This document shows, piece by piece, positions 15,346 through 24,942 of a stretch of 64,000 nt of DNA. The stretch is taken from NCBI RefSeq assembly GCF_003122325.1, contig NZ_QFBC01000007.1, positions 1 through 64,000 on the forward strand, read 5' to 3'. The first letter of the stretch is position 1, and every line of letters begins with the position of its first letter. Both the position numbers and the translations under genes were made by a program. This stretch comes from Rhizobium album (lineage in GTDB: Bacteria; Pseudomonadota; Alphaproteobacteria; Rhizobiales; Rhizobiaceae). The notes beneath the pieces were generated by a model, which had not been told where the DNA came from, made no database searches, and saw nothing but the letters and a program-made list of their open reading frames with translations.

Positions 15346-16230
15346 CATCGACGCCTTTTCCCTCTCCTCAGCAAAAAGCCGCCGTGAAATGCGCTCCAGC
15401 ACCCGGTATTTCATCAGCGCCGCATTCACTTCCGCCCCCAGGATGAAGATCACCCCCACCATGTAAAGGAACACGATGACGATCATCACCGAGGCAAGGC
15501 CGGCATAGGTGGCAGTGTAGTTGGCGAAGGTGGCGATGTAATAGGCGAAGACGAAGGCCCCCGCCGACCAGGCGAGCAATGTCAGGAGGATACCGGGCAT
15601 GACGTCGAGAATGCCGCGCCGGCCCGCCGGCAGCCAGAGATGCGAAAAGATCAGCCCGCCGATCAGCACGATGATGGTGCCGTAGATGCTCCAGCTCGAC
15701 ACCGTCTCCAGAACCTCCGTCATCCACGGCAGGCGGCGCTCGGTGAAGCGCAGCGCCACCGGAACGGCAACCAGCGCGATGCTGATCGCCGTGAAGATCA
15801 TCACGGCGATGACGACGTAACCGAGGCTCGCCAGCCGCGTGACGTACCAGCGGCGCGTCTCGGCCTGGCGATAGGCGCGGTTGAGCGAGATGCGCAGCGC
15901 TTCGACGCCGTTGGAGGCGAAATAGGCGGCCGCCAGCACGGAGATCGTCAGAAGGCCGCCGCGCGGAATGGTCAGCACCTGCTGCACCTGGTCGGACAGG
16001 GGTTTGGCGATCGCCTCCGGCCAGGTGTCGAAGATCAGGTGCACGGCGGTATCGGAAAACTGGTCGGCACCGAGGAAGTTCGCCAGCGCCGTCCCGAAGA
16101 TCAGGAAAGGAAACACCGCAAGCAGGATCGACAGCGCCACATGGCTCGCCATCGCCCAGCCATCGTCATCGCTGAAATGGTAGAAGGCGTCGAAGCATAC
16201 CTTGTACGCCACTCGCAGGAACTTCGGCAT
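15310..16230 (-). CDS. YihY/BrkB family membrane protein
   Basis: From ATG 16230 the protein has 306 residues, with six transmembrane segments: about 30-52, 95-115, 140-165, 180-205, 215-240 and 250-275. Family motifs are AYFASNGVEALRISLNRAYR and SVMIVIVFLYMVGVIFILGAEVNA. The family was once annotated as RNase BN, which is incorrect; it is a poorly understood inner-membrane family. A start at 16257 is also possible. It converges on gluQ with a 36-base overlap. Confidence 0.88.
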   Translation of the reverse strand: MPKFLRVAYKVCFDAFYHFSDDDGWAMASHVALSILLAVFPFLIFGTALANFLGADQFSDTAVHLIFDTWPEAIAKPLSDQVQQVLTIPRGGLLTISVLAAAYFASNGVEALRISLNRAYRQAETRRWYVTRLASLGYVVIAVMIFTAISIALVAVPVALRFTERRLPWMTEVLETVSSWSIYGTIIVLIGGLIFSHLWLPAGRRGILDVMPGILLTLLAWSAGAFVFAYYIATFANYTATYAGLASVMIVIVFLYMVGVIFILGAEVNAALMKYRVLERISRRLFAEEREKASMSKADETADVGG

Positions 16231-16312
16231 CCGCCCTCCAGGCTTCGGCATCCGCATTGTCAGTCTGGCGGGAATATGGGAAACCGGCTGCGCTTTGTAC
16301 AGGAATCATTCC

Positions 16313-17146
16313 ATGACGAACCGCCCCGCGATCATCATCACCGGCTGCTCCACCGGCATCGGCGCCCATTGCGCCCGGGCGCTGAAGGCGGATGGCTGGC
16401 GTGTCTTCGCCACCGTGCGCCGCGAGGAAGACCGGGCGATGCTGGAAGCGGACGGCATCGAAGCATTGATCATGGACTATACGCAGGCGGAGACGATCAC
16501 GGCACTGGTCGCCACCGTCGCCGAGCGCACCGGCGGCCGCATCGACGCGCTGTTCAACAACGGCGCCTACGGCCAGCCGGGCGCCGTCGAGGATCTCTCC
16601 ACCGAAACCTTGCGTGCCCAGTTCGAGACCAACGTCTTCGGCTGGCACGAACTGACCCGCCAGGTCATCCCCTATATGCGCAGGCAGGGACACGGCCGCA
16701 TCGTGCAATGCTCGTCGATCCTCGGCCTCGTGCCCTACCGGTTTCGCGGCGCCTACACCGCCTCGAAATTTGCGATCGAAGGCCTGTCGGTCACGCTGCG
16801 CATGGAACTGCAGGGCAGCGGCATCCATGTCAGCCTGATCGAACCCGGCCCGATCACCTCCTGCTTCACTGCGACGGCGCTGAAACACATCGAGGCCAAT
16901 ATCGATCTCGAAAACTCCGCCCATGCCGTCGAATACAAACGCCAGCTGGCGCGACTTAATGGCACAGGGCCGGTCAACCGCCATAAACTCGGCCCGGAAG
17001 CGGTGTATGACGTGCTCAGGCACGCCTTGACCGCAAAGCGCCCCCGTCCGCATTATCCGGTGACGACGCCGGCCAAGCAGGGCGTCCTGCTCAAGCGTTT
17101 CCTTCCCGCCGATCTGTTCTACCGACTCATGCGCTGGCTCGATTGA
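16313..17146 (+). CDS. Short-chain dehydrogenase/reductase
   Basis: The 277-residue classical SDR has the NAD(P) motif TGCSTGIG near the N-terminus, a LFNNGAYG block, catalytic Ser in QCSSILGL and YTASKFA (YxxxK). The pattern after the active site (LRMELQGSGIHVSLIEPGPI) is typical of SDRs acting on lipids, steroids or retinol-like substrates. The substrate cannot be read from sequence. ATG 16313 follows AGGAAT at 16301-16306. It stands divergently from the YihY gene. Confidence 0.88.
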   Translation: MTNRPAIIITGCSTGIGAHCARALKADGWRVFATVRREEDRAMLEADGIEALIMDYTQAETITALVATVAERTGGRIDALFNNGAYGQPGAVEDLSTETLRAQFETNVFGWHELTRQVIPYMRRQGHGRIVQCSSILGLVPYRFRGAYTASKFAIEGLSVTLRMELQGSGIHVSLIEPGPITSCFTATALKHIEANIDLENSAHAVEYKRQLARLNGTGPVNRHKLGPEAVYDVLRHALTAKRPRPHYPVTTPAKQGVLLKRFLPADLFYRLMRWLD

Positions 17147-17177
17147 AGCGCGCTGAAAGAAAGGGTATTTTGGACCG

Positions 17178-17375
17178 ATGTCCAGTTTTACGATGATCCT
17201 TGCCCTCGCCGTCATGGGCCTCGTCGCGCTCGTGCTGATCCGCGGCCTGTTCAACATGATGAAGGGCGGCAGCCCCAACCTTTCCAACAAGCTGATGCAG
17301 ATGCGCATCGTGCTGCAGGCGGTCGCCATCGCGCTGATCATGCTGACGCTGTGGCTGACGGGCGGCGGACGCTGA
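17178..17375 (+). CDS. Twin transmembrane (HIG1-domain) protein
   Basis: The 65-residue protein consists of two transmembrane helices (MILALAVMGLVALVLIRGLF and LQAVAIALIMLTLWL) joined by a loop with MMKGGSPNLSNKLMQMRIV, the signature of the HIG1/twin-transmembrane family. In mitochondria HIG1 proteins bind respiratory complexes; the bacterial role is unknown. It stands 31 bases after the SDR and before a cobalamin adenosyltransferase gene, in an arrangement common in Rhizobiales. Confidence 0.88.
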   Translation: MSSFTMILALAVMGLVALVLIRGLFNMMKGGSPNLSNKLMQMRIVLQAVAIALIMLTLWLTGGGR

Positions 17376-17378
17376 CGG

Positions 17379-17442
17379 TATAGAGTTTTCCGCATTTCTC
17401 CGAACCGCGAAAACGCTCTATCTTTTTGTTTTTGCGCAAAAC
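17379..17442 (-). repeat. RIME-like intergenic palindromic repeat, copy A (reverse, truncated)
   Basis: Read on the minus strand, this contains AGATAGAGCGTTTTCGCGG-TTCGGAG-AAATGCGGAAAACTCTATA. This matches the copies at 29.1 and 35.0 kb in the AGAGCGTTTTCGCG...GCGGAAA..CTCTA palindrome. The upstream GTGCG...CCGGAATTGC part of the other two copies appears deleted here. Confidence 0.7.
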
Positions 17443-17497
17443 AGCAGTAGGCTTTGCTGGAATTGCTTTCGCCAGGATGCGACAAGGGGGCTCTCGC

Positions 17498-18076
17498 GTG
17501 GTCAAGCTGAACAAGATCTACACCAAGACCGGCGACGACGGCACCACCGGCCTGGTCTCCGGGCCGCGCCGCCGCAAGGACGATCTGCGCATCGAAGCCT
17601 ACGGCACGGTGGACGAAACCAATTCCTGGCTCGGCATGGCGCGCCTGCACACCACTGGCGACGGCGAATTCGACGCGATGCTGGAGCGTATCCAGAACGA
17701 TCTCTTCGATCTCGGCGCCGATCTCGCCACGCCCGATACCGGCAAGCCGCTCGACTACGAGCCGCTGCGCATCGTCGAGGCGCAGGTGGAGCGGCTGGAG
17801 GCGGAAATCGATCGCCTCAACGCCGACCTGCAGCCGCTGAAATCCTTCATCCTCCCCGGCGGCTCGCCCGCCGCCGCCGCGCTGCACATGGCGCGCACCG
17901 TCTCGCGGCGTGCCGAGCGGATCATGGTCGCCCTGTCGCGCAGCGACGGCGAGACGGTCAGCCCCGTCGCACTGAAATATATCAATCGCCTCTCCGATTT
18001 TCTGTTCGTCGCCGCCCGTCATCATAACGACAAGGGCCGGACGGATATGCTTTGGGTTCCGGGAAAAAACCGCTAG
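17498..18076 (+). CDS. Cob(I)alamin adenosyltransferase, PduO type
   Basis: The 192-residue enzyme begins VKLNKIYTKTGDDGTTGLVSG, the ATP-binding start of PduO-type ATP:cob(I)alamin adenosyltransferases. It contains YGTVDETNSWLG and SRRAERIMVALS, the other conserved blocks. It converts cob(I)alamin into coenzyme B12. GTG 17498 is chosen because AAGGGGG lies 7 bases upstream and homologues begin at this residue. The cobalt chelatase genes cobST lie elsewhere in the window, so the strain makes and adenosylates B12. Confidence 0.92.
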   Translation: MVKLNKIYTKTGDDGTTGLVSGPRRRKDDLRIEAYGTVDETNSWLGMARLHTTGDGEFDAMLERIQNDLFDLGADLATPDTGKPLDYEPLRIVEAQVERLEAEIDRLNADLQPLKSFILPGGSPAAAALHMARTVSRRAERIMVALSRSDGETVSPVALKYINRLSDFLFVAARHHNDKGRTDMLWVPGKNR

Positions 18077-18204
18077 GGTGCGACAGCAGGTCGCATCGGG
18101 CATGGCAGCGGTTTTGCCACGACGGCCTGAGCAATCAAGGATCCGGGCATGCAGGCGAATCCGGGATCGCCTGAGGCTTCGGAAAAATCTCGAGGGGGAC
18201 CGGG

Positions 18205-18981
18205 GTGTTCATACCGCTGCACGACAAGAATTCCCTGAAATACATCAAGCTGCAATATGTGACGATCTCGTTGATCACGGCCAATTGCCTGGTCTGGCTG
18301 TTCACCGGCCTCCTCGCGCCGGAAACGGTCAATGACGCGGCCACCATCGGCCTCGGCTATATCCCGGCCGTCGCCTTCAACTATGCCTACCTGCCGCCGG
18401 ACCTGGCCCTGGTGCCGCACAACACCACCTATCTCACCTACTCCTTCCTGCATCTCGACTTCTGGCATCTTGCCGGCAACATGCTGTTCCTCTGGGTTTT
18501 CGGCGACAATGTCGAGGACGCCATGGGGCACTTCCGCTTTCTCGTCTTCTATCTCGCCTGCGCCGTCGCCGGCGCCTTTTTCCACGGCCTGCTGAGCCCG
18601 TCGTCCGAGGCGCCGCTGGTCGGGGCGTCGGGAGCGATCTCCGGTGTCGTCGCCGCCTACATGATGCTGCATCCCAAGGTGCGGGTCTGGGTGCTGGTGC
18701 TGTTTCGCTTTCCGCTGCCGCTGCCGGCCTTCATCCCGCTGCTCTTCTGGGTCGGCCAGCAGTTCTTCATGCTGCTGACGGATACGGAGGGGCGGATTTC
18801 CTGGGGGGCCCATGTCGGCGGCATCATCGCCGGGGCGATCCTCGTCCTGTTCATGCGTCGCCGGGGCGTGCCGCTCTTCGACACCAGCATCGTCACGCCG
18901 AAGGCCGTACGCCACGCCGAGGCGCCGGCCGACCCCCTCGCCGGCGAAACCAGGACGCCGCCGCATTGGGGCCGCGGCTAG
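18205..18981 (+). CDS. Rhomboid family intramembrane serine protease
   Basis: The 258-residue protein has six predicted transmembrane helices. The rhomboid catalytic dyad is visible: Ser in VGASGAISG and His in ISWGAHVGG. The oxyanion helper HLDFWHLAGNMLFLWVFGDNVED is also present. Rhomboids cleave transmembrane substrates within the membrane; the target is unknown. Start GTG 18205 follows GAGGGGGA. A proline- and arginine-rich C-terminal tail of ~30 residues (PADPLAGETRTPPHWGRG) lies in the cytoplasm. Confidence 0.9.
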   Translation: MFIPLHDKNSLKYIKLQYVTISLITANCLVWLFTGLLAPETVNDAATIGLGYIPAVAFNYAYLPPDLALVPHNTTYLTYSFLHLDFWHLAGNMLFLWVFGDNVEDAMGHFRFLVFYLACAVAGAFFHGLLSPSSEAPLVGASGAISGVVAAYMMLHPKVRVWVLVLFRFPLPLPAFIPLLFWVGQQFFMLLTDTEGRISWGAHVGGIIAGAILVLFMRRRGVPLFDTSIVTPKAVRHAEAPADPLAGETRTPPHWGRG

Positions 18982-19133
18982 ACCAGCAGTCATCCCGAAA
19001 CTGCGGAAAATCCGCCCATATGCGACGCACAGCCGTTGTGTTTGGGGGAAAAACGCGTATCCATGTCGCCAACTGACAATCAGATGAACCTCTGAAAGCG
19101 CATTTTCTGCGGAGTTGTTGAAGGAAGGACCAG

Positions 19134-19883
19134 ATGAAGATCTTAGTGCCCGTCAAGCGCGTTGTCGATTACAACGTCAAGATCCGCGTCAAGGCGGATG
19201 GCTCCGGCGTCGAGCTTGCGAACGTGAAGATGTCGATGAATCCGTTCGACGAAATCTCGGTCGAGGAAGCGCTGCGGTTGAAGGAAGCCGGCAAGGCTTC
19301 GGAAGTCGTGGTGGTGTCGATCGGGCCGGCCAAGGCCGAAGAAACCCTGCGCACCGCGCTTGCCATGGGCGCCGACCGCGCCGTGCTGGTCGAGACCGAC
19401 GAACTGGTCGAGCCGCTCGCCGTCGCCAAGATCCTCAAGGGTGTTACCGAAACCGAACAGCCCGGCCTGGTCATCGTCGGCAAGCAGGCGATCGACGACG
19501 ATTCGAACCAGACCGGCCAGATGCTGTCTGCCCTTCTCGGCTGGGCCCAGGGCACGTTTGCCTCGAAGATCGAGCTTGGCGCCGACAAGGCCTCCGTCAC
19601 CCGCGAAGTCGATGGCGGCCTGCAGACGATCGCGGTCAAGCTGCCGGCGGTGGTCACCACCGACCTGCGCCTCAACGAGCCGCGCTACGCCTCGCTGCCG
19701 AACATCATGAAGGCCAAGAAGAAGCCGCTCGACAAGAAGACCCCGGCCGATTTCGGCGTCGACACCACGCCGCGCCTGAAAGTGCTGAAGACCGAGGAGC
19801 CGTCAGGCCGCAAGGCGGGCGTCAAGGTCAAGTCCGTCGCCGAACTGGTCGACAAGCTGAAGAACGAAGCCGGCGTGCTTTGA
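19134..19883 (+). CDS. etfB: Electron transfer flavoprotein beta subunit
   Basis: The 249-residue protein starts [20 protein letters not shown] and has the AMP-binding ETF-beta pattern [25 protein letters not shown] and [19 protein letters not shown]. With EtfA it carries electrons from acyl-CoA and other flavin dehydrogenases to ETF:quinone oxidoreductase. AAGGAAGGA precedes ATG 19134. It is followed 28 bases later by etfA and then hbdA, a unit for beta-oxidation and related electron flow. Confidence 0.96.
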   Translation: MKILVPVKRVVDYNVKIRVKADGSGVELANVKMSMNPFDEISVEEALRLKEAGKASEVVVVSIGPAKAEETLRTALAMGADRAVLVETDELVEPLAVAKILKGVTETEQPGLVIVGKQAIDDDSNQTGQMLSALLGWAQGTFASKIELGADKASVTREVDGGLQTIAVKLPAVVTTDLRLNEPRYASLPNIMKAKKKPLDKKTPADFGVDTTPRLKVLKTEEPSGRKAGVKVKSVAELVDKLKNEAGVL

Positions 19884-19910
19884 TCGGAAAGATCCAGGGA
19901 GTTTATTGAT

Positions 19911-20840
19911 ATGGCCATTCTTCTTCTCGCCGAACACGACAATGCCCACCTTTCCGACCAGACCGCCAAGGCGCTGACGGCCGCCAGCCAGATCGGCTCC
20001 GACGTGCACGTGCTGGTCGCCGGTTCCGGTGCCGGCGCTGCCGCCGAAGCGGCGTCCAAGCTTGCCGGCGTTTCCAAGGTGCTGGTTGCCGACGACGCCG
20101 CGCTCGGCCACAACCTTGCCGAACCGCTGGCAGCGCTGATCGTCTCGCTGGCGCCCGCCTACGACACGATCATCGCCGCCGCCACCTCGGTCGCCAAGAA
20201 CGTCATGCCGCGCGTCGCAGCGCTGCTCGACGTCATGCAGGTGTCGGAAATCACCGAAGTCGTTTCGGCCGACACGTTCAAGCGTCCGATCTATGCCGGC
20301 AACGCCATCCAGACCGTTCAGGCCACAGACGCCAAGAAGGTGATCACGGTGCGCACCGCCTCCTTCGCTTCCGCCGATCAGGGCGGCAGCGCGGCAATCG
20401 AGACGGTGGCTGCTGCGGCCGATCCGGGCCTGTCCAGCCATGTCGGCGACGCGCTGTCGTCGTCGGATCGTCCGGAACTGACCTCCGCCAAGATCATCAT
20501 CTCGGGCGGCCGCGCGCTCGGCTCGTCGGAAAAGTTCCAGGAAGTCATCCTGCCGGTCGCCGACAAGCTCGGTGCCGCTGTCGGCGCCTCCCGTGCCGCC
20601 GTCGATGCGGGTTACGCCCCGAACGACTGGCAGGTCGGCCAGACGGGCAAGGTGGTCGCGCCGCAGCTCTACATCGCCTGCGGCATTTCCGGCGCCATCC
20701 AGCACCTTGCCGGCATGAAGGACTCCAAGGTTATCGTCGCCATCAACAAGGACGAGGAAGCGCCGATCTTCCAGGTGGCCGACTACGGTCTCGTCGGCGA
20801 TCTGTTCGACGTGCTGCCGGAACTGCAGAAGGCGCTTTGA
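19911..20840 (+). CDS. etfA: Electron transfer flavoprotein alpha subunit
   Basis: The 309-residue protein has the N-terminal ETF domain and the C-terminal FAD-binding domain with [36 protein letters not shown], and [17 protein letters not shown]...DEEAPIF. It holds the FAD and partners with EtfB. Full length for the family. Two hairpins lie between its stop and hbdA, so hbdA is probably transcribed at a different level or from its own promoter. Confidence 0.96.
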   Translation: MAILLLAEHDNAHLSDQTAKALTAASQIGSDVHVLVAGSGAGAAAEAASKLAGVSKVLVADDAALGHNLAEPLAALIVSLAPAYDTIIAAATSVAKNVMPRVAALLDVMQVSEITEVVSADTFKRPIYAGNAIQTVQATDAKKVITVRTASFASADQGGSAAIETVAAAADPGLSSHVGDALSSSDRPELTSAKIIISGGRALGSSEKFQEVILPVADKLGAAVGASRAAVDAGYAPNDWQVGQTGKVVAPQLYIACGISGAIQHLAGMKDSKVIVAINKDEEAPIFQVADYGLVGDLFDVLPELQKAL

Positions 20841-20850
20841 GGCATCAAAG

Positions 20851-20881
20851 CCAGTTTTTTGCGATTGCGAATAAAAACTGG
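20851..20881 (+). terminator. Hairpin just after etfA
   Basis: CCAGTTTTT (20851-20859) pairs perfectly with AAAAACTGG (20873-20881), 13-base loop, 11 bases after the etfA stop. It lacks a following T-run (A-rich then TTTT), so it may stabilise the mRNA end rather than terminate. Confidence 0.45.
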
Positions 20882-20911
20882 AAAAAATTTTATCGCCGGA
20901 CTATCAATTTT

Positions 20912-20945
20912 GCCGGGCTGTCTTAACAGCCCGGCAATTTTGTTT
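20912..20945 (+). terminator. Rho-independent terminator of etfBA
   Basis: GCCGGGCTGT (20912-20921) and ACAGCCCGGC (20926-20935) form a perfect 10-bp GC-rich stem with a CTTA loop, followed by AATTTTGTTT. Confidence 0.85.
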
Positions 20946-20990
20946 CGGCGATAAAGCGTGCCGACTGCTTCGGACGACAAGGGAAGGCAT

Positions 20991-21863
20991 ATGATCAGGA
21001 ATATCGGAATTATCGGCGCGGGTCAGATGGGCTGCGGTATCGCCCATGTCTCGGCTGCGGCTGGATACAAGGTCCATATTTACGACGTCGCCCAGGATCG
21101 CATCGAAGCCGGCCTCGCCACCATCAACGGCAACCTGGCCCGCCAGGTCACCCACGGCAAGATGACCGACGAGGAACGCAGCAAGGCGCTGGCGCTGATC
21201 AGCGGCTCGAACGACGTCAACGACCTGGCGCCGATGGATCTGGTCATCGAAGCCGCCACCGAGGACGAAACCGTCAAGCGCAAGATCTACGCGCAGATCT
21301 GCCCGGTTCTGAAACCCGAGGCGATCCTCGCCACCAACACCTCGTCGCTGTCGATCACCCGCCTTGCCTCGGCCACCGACCGGCCGGAGCGCTTCATGGG
21401 CATCCATTTCATGAACCCGGTGCCGGTCATGAAGCTCGTGGAGCTGGTGCGCGGCATCGCCACCGATGAACCGACCTTTACCGCCGCCAAGGCCTATGTC
21501 AGCGCGCTCGAAAAGACGATCACCGTCGCCGAGGATTTCCCGGCCTTCATCGTCAACCGCATCCTGCTGCCGATGATCAACGAGGCGATCTACACGCTCT
21601 ATGAAGGCGTCGGCAGTGTCGAGGCGATCGATACCGCCATGCGGCTCGGCGCCAACCATCCCATGGGTCCGCTGCAGCTCGCCGATTTCATCGGCCTCGA
21701 CACCTGCCTCTCCATCATGCAGGTGCTGCACGACGGCCTGGCGGACAGCAAGTATCGCCCCTGCCCGTTGCTGGTGAAATATGTCGAGGCTGGCTGGCTC
21801 GGCCGCAAGTCCGGTCGCGGTTTTTACGACTATCGCGGCGAAAAGCCGGTTCCGACGCGCTGA
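20991..21863 (+). CDS. hbdA: 3-hydroxybutyryl-CoA dehydrogenase
   Basis: The 290-residue protein has the NAD-binding IGIIGAGQMGCGIAHVSA, the 3-hydroxyacyl-CoA dehydrogenase blocks NTSSLSITRLA and FMGIHFMNPVPVMKLVELV (catalytic His), and the dimer domain FIVNRILLPMINEAI ... GANHPMGPLQLADFIGLD. It interconverts acetoacetyl-CoA and 3-hydroxybutyryl-CoA. It serves butyrate/PHB metabolism. ATG 20991 follows GGGAAGG. Position after etfBA is typical for alphaproteobacteria. Confidence 0.95.
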   Translation: MIRNIGIIGAGQMGCGIAHVSAAAGYKVHIYDVAQDRIEAGLATINGNLARQVTHGKMTDEERSKALALISGSNDVNDLAPMDLVIEAATEDETVKRKIYAQICPVLKPEAILATNTSSLSITRLASATDRPERFMGIHFMNPVPVMKLVELVRGIATDEPTFTAAKAYVSALEKTITVAEDFPAFIVNRILLPMINEAIYTLYEGVGSVEAIDTAMRLGANHPMGPLQLADFIGLDTCLSIMQVLHDGLADSKYRPCPLLVKYVEAGWLGRKSGRGFYDYRGEKPVPTR

Positions 21864-21923
21864 TCCCACCGGAGCGACGATAGCCGGAACCTCTTTTCCC
21901 TGAGTGGGGAAGAGGAAGATGCC

Positions 21924-22541
21924 TCAGGTGAGCGGTATCATTACCGCCTTGCCATAGGCCGGCCGCTCCGTCAGCCGGTCATACCATGCCTTGAGCGCCG
22001 GCAGGTCGGCGCGTTCGATCGGCATACCGAACCAGCCGTAAGCCAGCACGCCGAGCGGAATGTCGCCGATGCCGAAACTTTCGCCTGAAAGGTAGGGCTG
22101 CCTGGCCAGCTCAGCATCGGCAATCGCCAGAACCTGGTTGCAGGCGGCGATGCCGGCCTTGATCTTCTCCATGTCCCGCTGCGCCTCGGGTGTGCGCACC
22201 ATGCCCCAGAACACGTCGACGAACGGCCGGACAACCGTTCCGAGCGTCCAGTCCATCCATTTTTCCGCCTGCGCCCGCGCCGCGGGATCTTCGATCAGCA
22301 GGGTGCCGGCGCCATAACGCGCCGCAAGATAACGCACGATCGTGTTCGATTCCCACAGCACCGTATCGCCATCTTCGAGCACCGGCACCAGCCCGTTCGG
22401 ATTGAGGGCGCGGTAGGCGGGCTCGTTGACGACACCGAAGACACCGCCGGCGTCGATGCGCTCATAGGAAAGCCCGATCTCTTCGGCGCACCAAAGCGCC
22501 TTCTTGACATTATTGGAATTCGTCCTGCCCCAGATCTTCAT
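21924..22541 (-). CDS. Glutathione S-transferase family protein
   Basis: The 205-residue protein has a thioredoxin-like N-terminal domain (MKIWGRTNSNNVKKALWCAEEIG ... LNPNGLVPVLEDGDTVLWESNTIVRYLAARYG) with the cis-Pro and Glu-Ser glutathione contacts. A helical C-terminal domain with FGIGDIPLGVLAYGW follows. The likely catalytic residue is Ser/Asn in TNSNN. Substrate unknown. It lies 28 bases downstream of tlpA and is probably co-transcribed. Confidence 0.92.
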   Translation of the reverse strand: MKIWGRTNSNNVKKALWCAEEIGLSYERIDAGGVFGVVNEPAYRALNPNGLVPVLEDGDTVLWESNTIVRYLAARYGAGTLLIEDPAARAQAEKWMDWTLGTVVRPFVDVFWGMVRTPEAQRDMEKIKAGIAACNQVLAIADAELARQPYLSGESFGIGDIPLGVLAYGWFGMPIERADLPALKAWYDRLTERPAYGKAVMIPLT

Positions 22542-22569
22542 CGTGTTTCCCTCGTCATGAATGGATCAA

Positions 22570-23232
22570 TCAGCTCTGCGCGCCGCGCACCAGCGCCTTG
22601 GCATCCTCGCTGTCCCAGGCAGCCGGGCCGTTCATCGAACCGATCAGGCAGCCCTTGTCGTCGACAAGCAGGGTCACCGGCAGGCCGAAGGCCAGGCCTT
22701 CCTTCTTCAGGGCGTTGAAGACGCCCATGCTGCTGTCGCGGTAGAAACCGAGCGTGTCGACACCGGTCTCGCTGAGAAAGGTTTTGGGCTTCTCGTCGTC
22801 GCCGGTGTCGATGTTGACGGCGACGACCTCGAATTTTTCGCTGCCGAGTTCCTTCTGCAGCGTGTTCAGCGCCGGCATTTCTTCGCGGCAGGGCACACAC
22901 CAGGTGGCCCAGAGATTGAGCAGAACCGTCTTGCCGCCGAAACTGTCGAGCGTCAGGTCCTGGCCTTCCGCCCCTTTGAAGGCGAGCGACTGCAGCTTGC
23001 GCGGTTCGTTGACGCCGACCATCGCCGCCACCTGCCCCTTGGCGAGCGAGGAGAGCGATGCCACCTTGCCCTTGGCGGCTTCGCACTGCGCGGCGGCGGC
23101 AGATTGCGCCTCGCCATTGCCAGACCCCATGCCCTTCACGTATACCGCTGCCGCACCGGCGATCAGTCCCGCAACCGCGGCGATCGCGATCAATTTGACA
23201 GAGGGAAGCCTAAGGGGGTTTTTTGCTGTCAT
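22570..23232 (-). CDS. tlpA: Membrane-anchored thioredoxin-like protein TlpA
   Basis: From ATG 23232 the protein has 220 residues. An N-terminal membrane anchor ([21 protein letters not shown]) is followed by a periplasmic thioredoxin domain with active site [12 protein letters not shown]. Two extra cysteines ([11 protein letters not shown] and DDKGCLIG) are as in the rhizobial TlpA. In Bradyrhizobium TlpA reduces copper chaperones and CoxB for cytochrome oxidase assembly; the same job is inferred here. It is divergent from argH with only 24 bases between starts. Confidence 0.9.
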   Translation of the reverse strand: MTAKNPLRLPSVKLIAIAAVAGLIAGAAAVYVKGMGSGNGEAQSAAAAQCEAAKGKVASLSSLAKGQVAAMVGVNEPRKLQSLAFKGAEGQDLTLDSFGGKTVLLNLWATWCVPCREEMPALNTLQKELGSEKFEVVAVNIDTGDDEKPKTFLSETGVDTLGFYRDSSMGVFNALKKEGLAFGLPVTLLVDDKGCLIGSMNGPAAWDSEDAKALVRGAQS

Positions 23233-23256
23233 GTCATTCTCCAGGATAGGCATCGC

Positions 23257-24660
23257 ATGGCTGACGGCACCTCGGACACCAAATCCTCCAACCAGATGTG
23301 GGGCGGACGCTTCGCCTCCGGTCCGGACGCGATCATGGAGGAGATAAATGCCTCGATCGGTTTCGACAAGAAGCTTTTCGCCCAGGATATCCGCGGCTCA
23401 ATCGCGCATGCGACGATGCTGGCGCATCAGGGCATTATCGCCGAAGAAGACAAGACAAAAATAGTTGAAGGCCTGCAGGCGATCCAACAGGAGATCGAAA
23501 GCGGCAACTTCGAATTCTCCCGCCGCCTCGAAGACATCCACATGAATGTCGAGGCCAGGCTCGCCACCCTCATCGGCCCTTCGGCAGGGCGCCTGCACAC
23601 CGCCCGTTCGCGCAACGACCAGGTGGCGCTGGACTTCCGCCTCTGGGTCAAGGAAGAGCTGGAGAAGACCGAAAAGGCGCTGACCGCCCTGATCGCCGCC
23701 TTCCTCGACCGCGCCGAAGAACATGCCGACACCGTCATGCCCGGCTTCACCCACCTGCAGACCGCCCAGCCGGTGACCTTTGGCCACCACTGCATGGCCT
23801 ATGTCGAAATGTTCGGCCGCGACCGGCAGCGCGTGCGCCACGCCATCGAACATCTCGACGAAAGCCCGATCGGCGCCGCGGCCCTTGCCGGCACCGGCTT
23901 CCCCATCGACCGGCACATGACGGCCAAGGCGCTCGGTTTCCGCGAGCCGACCCGCAATTCGATCGACACGGTCTCCGACCGCGATTTCGCGCTGGAATTC
24001 CTGGCGATCGCGGCAATCGCCGCCACCCATCTGTCGCGGCTCGCCGAAGAGATCGTCATCTGGTCGACGCCGCAATTCGGCTTCATCCGCCTGTCGGACG
24101 CCTTCTCCACCGGCTCCTCGATCATGCCACAGAAGAAGAACCCCGACGCCGCCGAACTGGTGCGCGCCAAGACCGGCCGCATCAACGGCTCGCTGATCGC
24201 GCTTCTGACCGTCATGAAGGGCCTGCCGCTCGCCTATTCCAAGGACATGCAGGAAGACAAGGAACAGGTCTTCGACGCCGCCGAGAGCCTGGAACTCGCC
24301 ATCGCCGCGATGACCGGCATGGTGCGCGACATGACCATCCGCACCGACCGGATGAAAGCGGCGGCCGGCTCCGGCTATTCCACCGCCACCGACCTGGCGG
24401 ACTGGCTAGTGCGCGAGGCGGGCCTGCCCTTCCGCGACGCCCACCATGTCACCGGCCGCGCCGTGGCGCTGGCCGAAAGCAAGGGCTGCGAGCTGGCCCA
24501 GCTGTCGCTGGAAGAACTGCAGGCGATCCATCCCGCCGTTACCGCAAAGATCTTCGACGTGCTGACGGTGGAGGCTTCGGTCGCCAGCCGTGTCAGCTAT
24601 GGCGGCACCGCGCCGGATCAGGTCCGCCGGCAGATCGCTTGGTGGCGCCAGCAGACCTGA
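23257..24660 (+). CDS. argH: Argininosuccinate lyase
   Basis: The 467-residue enzyme begins [33 protein letters not shown] and carries the fumarase/ASL superfamily signature [12 protein letters not shown], plus [16 protein letters not shown] and [18 protein letters not shown]. It splits argininosuccinate into arginine and fumarate, the last step of arginine synthesis. ATG 23257 follows AGGATAGG. The argH-lptM-lysA order is typical of Rhizobiales. Confidence 0.97.
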   Translation: MADGTSDTKSSNQMWGGRFASGPDAIMEEINASIGFDKKLFAQDIRGSIAHATMLAHQGIIAEEDKTKIVEGLQAIQQEIESGNFEFSRRLEDIHMNVEARLATLIGPSAGRLHTARSRNDQVALDFRLWVKEELEKTEKALTALIAAFLDRAEEHADTVMPGFTHLQTAQPVTFGHHCMAYVEMFGRDRQRVRHAIEHLDESPIGAAALAGTGFPIDRHMTAKALGFREPTRNSIDTVSDRDFALEFLAIAAIAATHLSRLAEEIVIWSTPQFGFIRLSDAFSTGSSIMPQKKNPDAAELVRAKTGRINGSLIALLTVMKGLPLAYSKDMQEDKEQVFDAAESLELAIAAMTGMVRDMTIRTDRMKAAAGSGYSTATDLADWLVREAGLPFRDAHHVTGRAVALAESKGCELAQLSLEELQAIHPAVTAKIFDVLTVEASVASRVSYGGTAPDQVRRQIAWWRQQT

Positions 24661-24738
24661 TCCCGCTTTTGTGTCTCAACAAGGCCGGGAAACTTCGCTA
24701 TGAAGGACCGGCTTTTTCAAGTTTCCGAAGAGGATTTC

Positions 24739-24930
24739 ATGCCGATGACCTTGCGAACTCTCATCCGTGCGGCGGCGGTGCTCTCCGTCGTCGGCCTGGT
24801 TGCCAGCGGATGTGGCCGTCGCGGCGATCTCGATCCGCCGAGCACGCCGGTCGACAAGCAGAACCAGAGGTCGAACACCGGGGCCGCACCGGTGGCGGAC
24901 AAGCCCTTCATTCTCGATCCTCTTCTCTGA
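24739..24930 (+). CDS. lptM: Small lipoprotein, LptM-like
   Basis: The 63-residue protein from ATG 24739 has a lipoprotein signal (LRTLIRAAAVLSVVGLVASGC) and the LptM/YifL hallmark right after the lipidated Cys: CGRRGDLDPPSTP. LptM binds the LptDE outer-membrane LPS translocon and helps its disulfide maturation. AAGAGGA lies 5 bases before the ATG; an upstream in-frame ATG at 24700 would spoil the signal peptide. Located between argH and lysA as in many Proteobacteria. Confidence 0.85.
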   Translation: MPMTLRTLIRAAAVLSVVGLVASGCGRRGDLDPPSTPVDKQNQRSNTGAAPVADKPFILDPLL

Positions 24931-24942
24931 CAGGTCATCCCC

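Noticed and set aside
19115-19909. Long open frame overlapping etfB
   Set aside because: It is an Arg-rich shadow of etfB in another frame.
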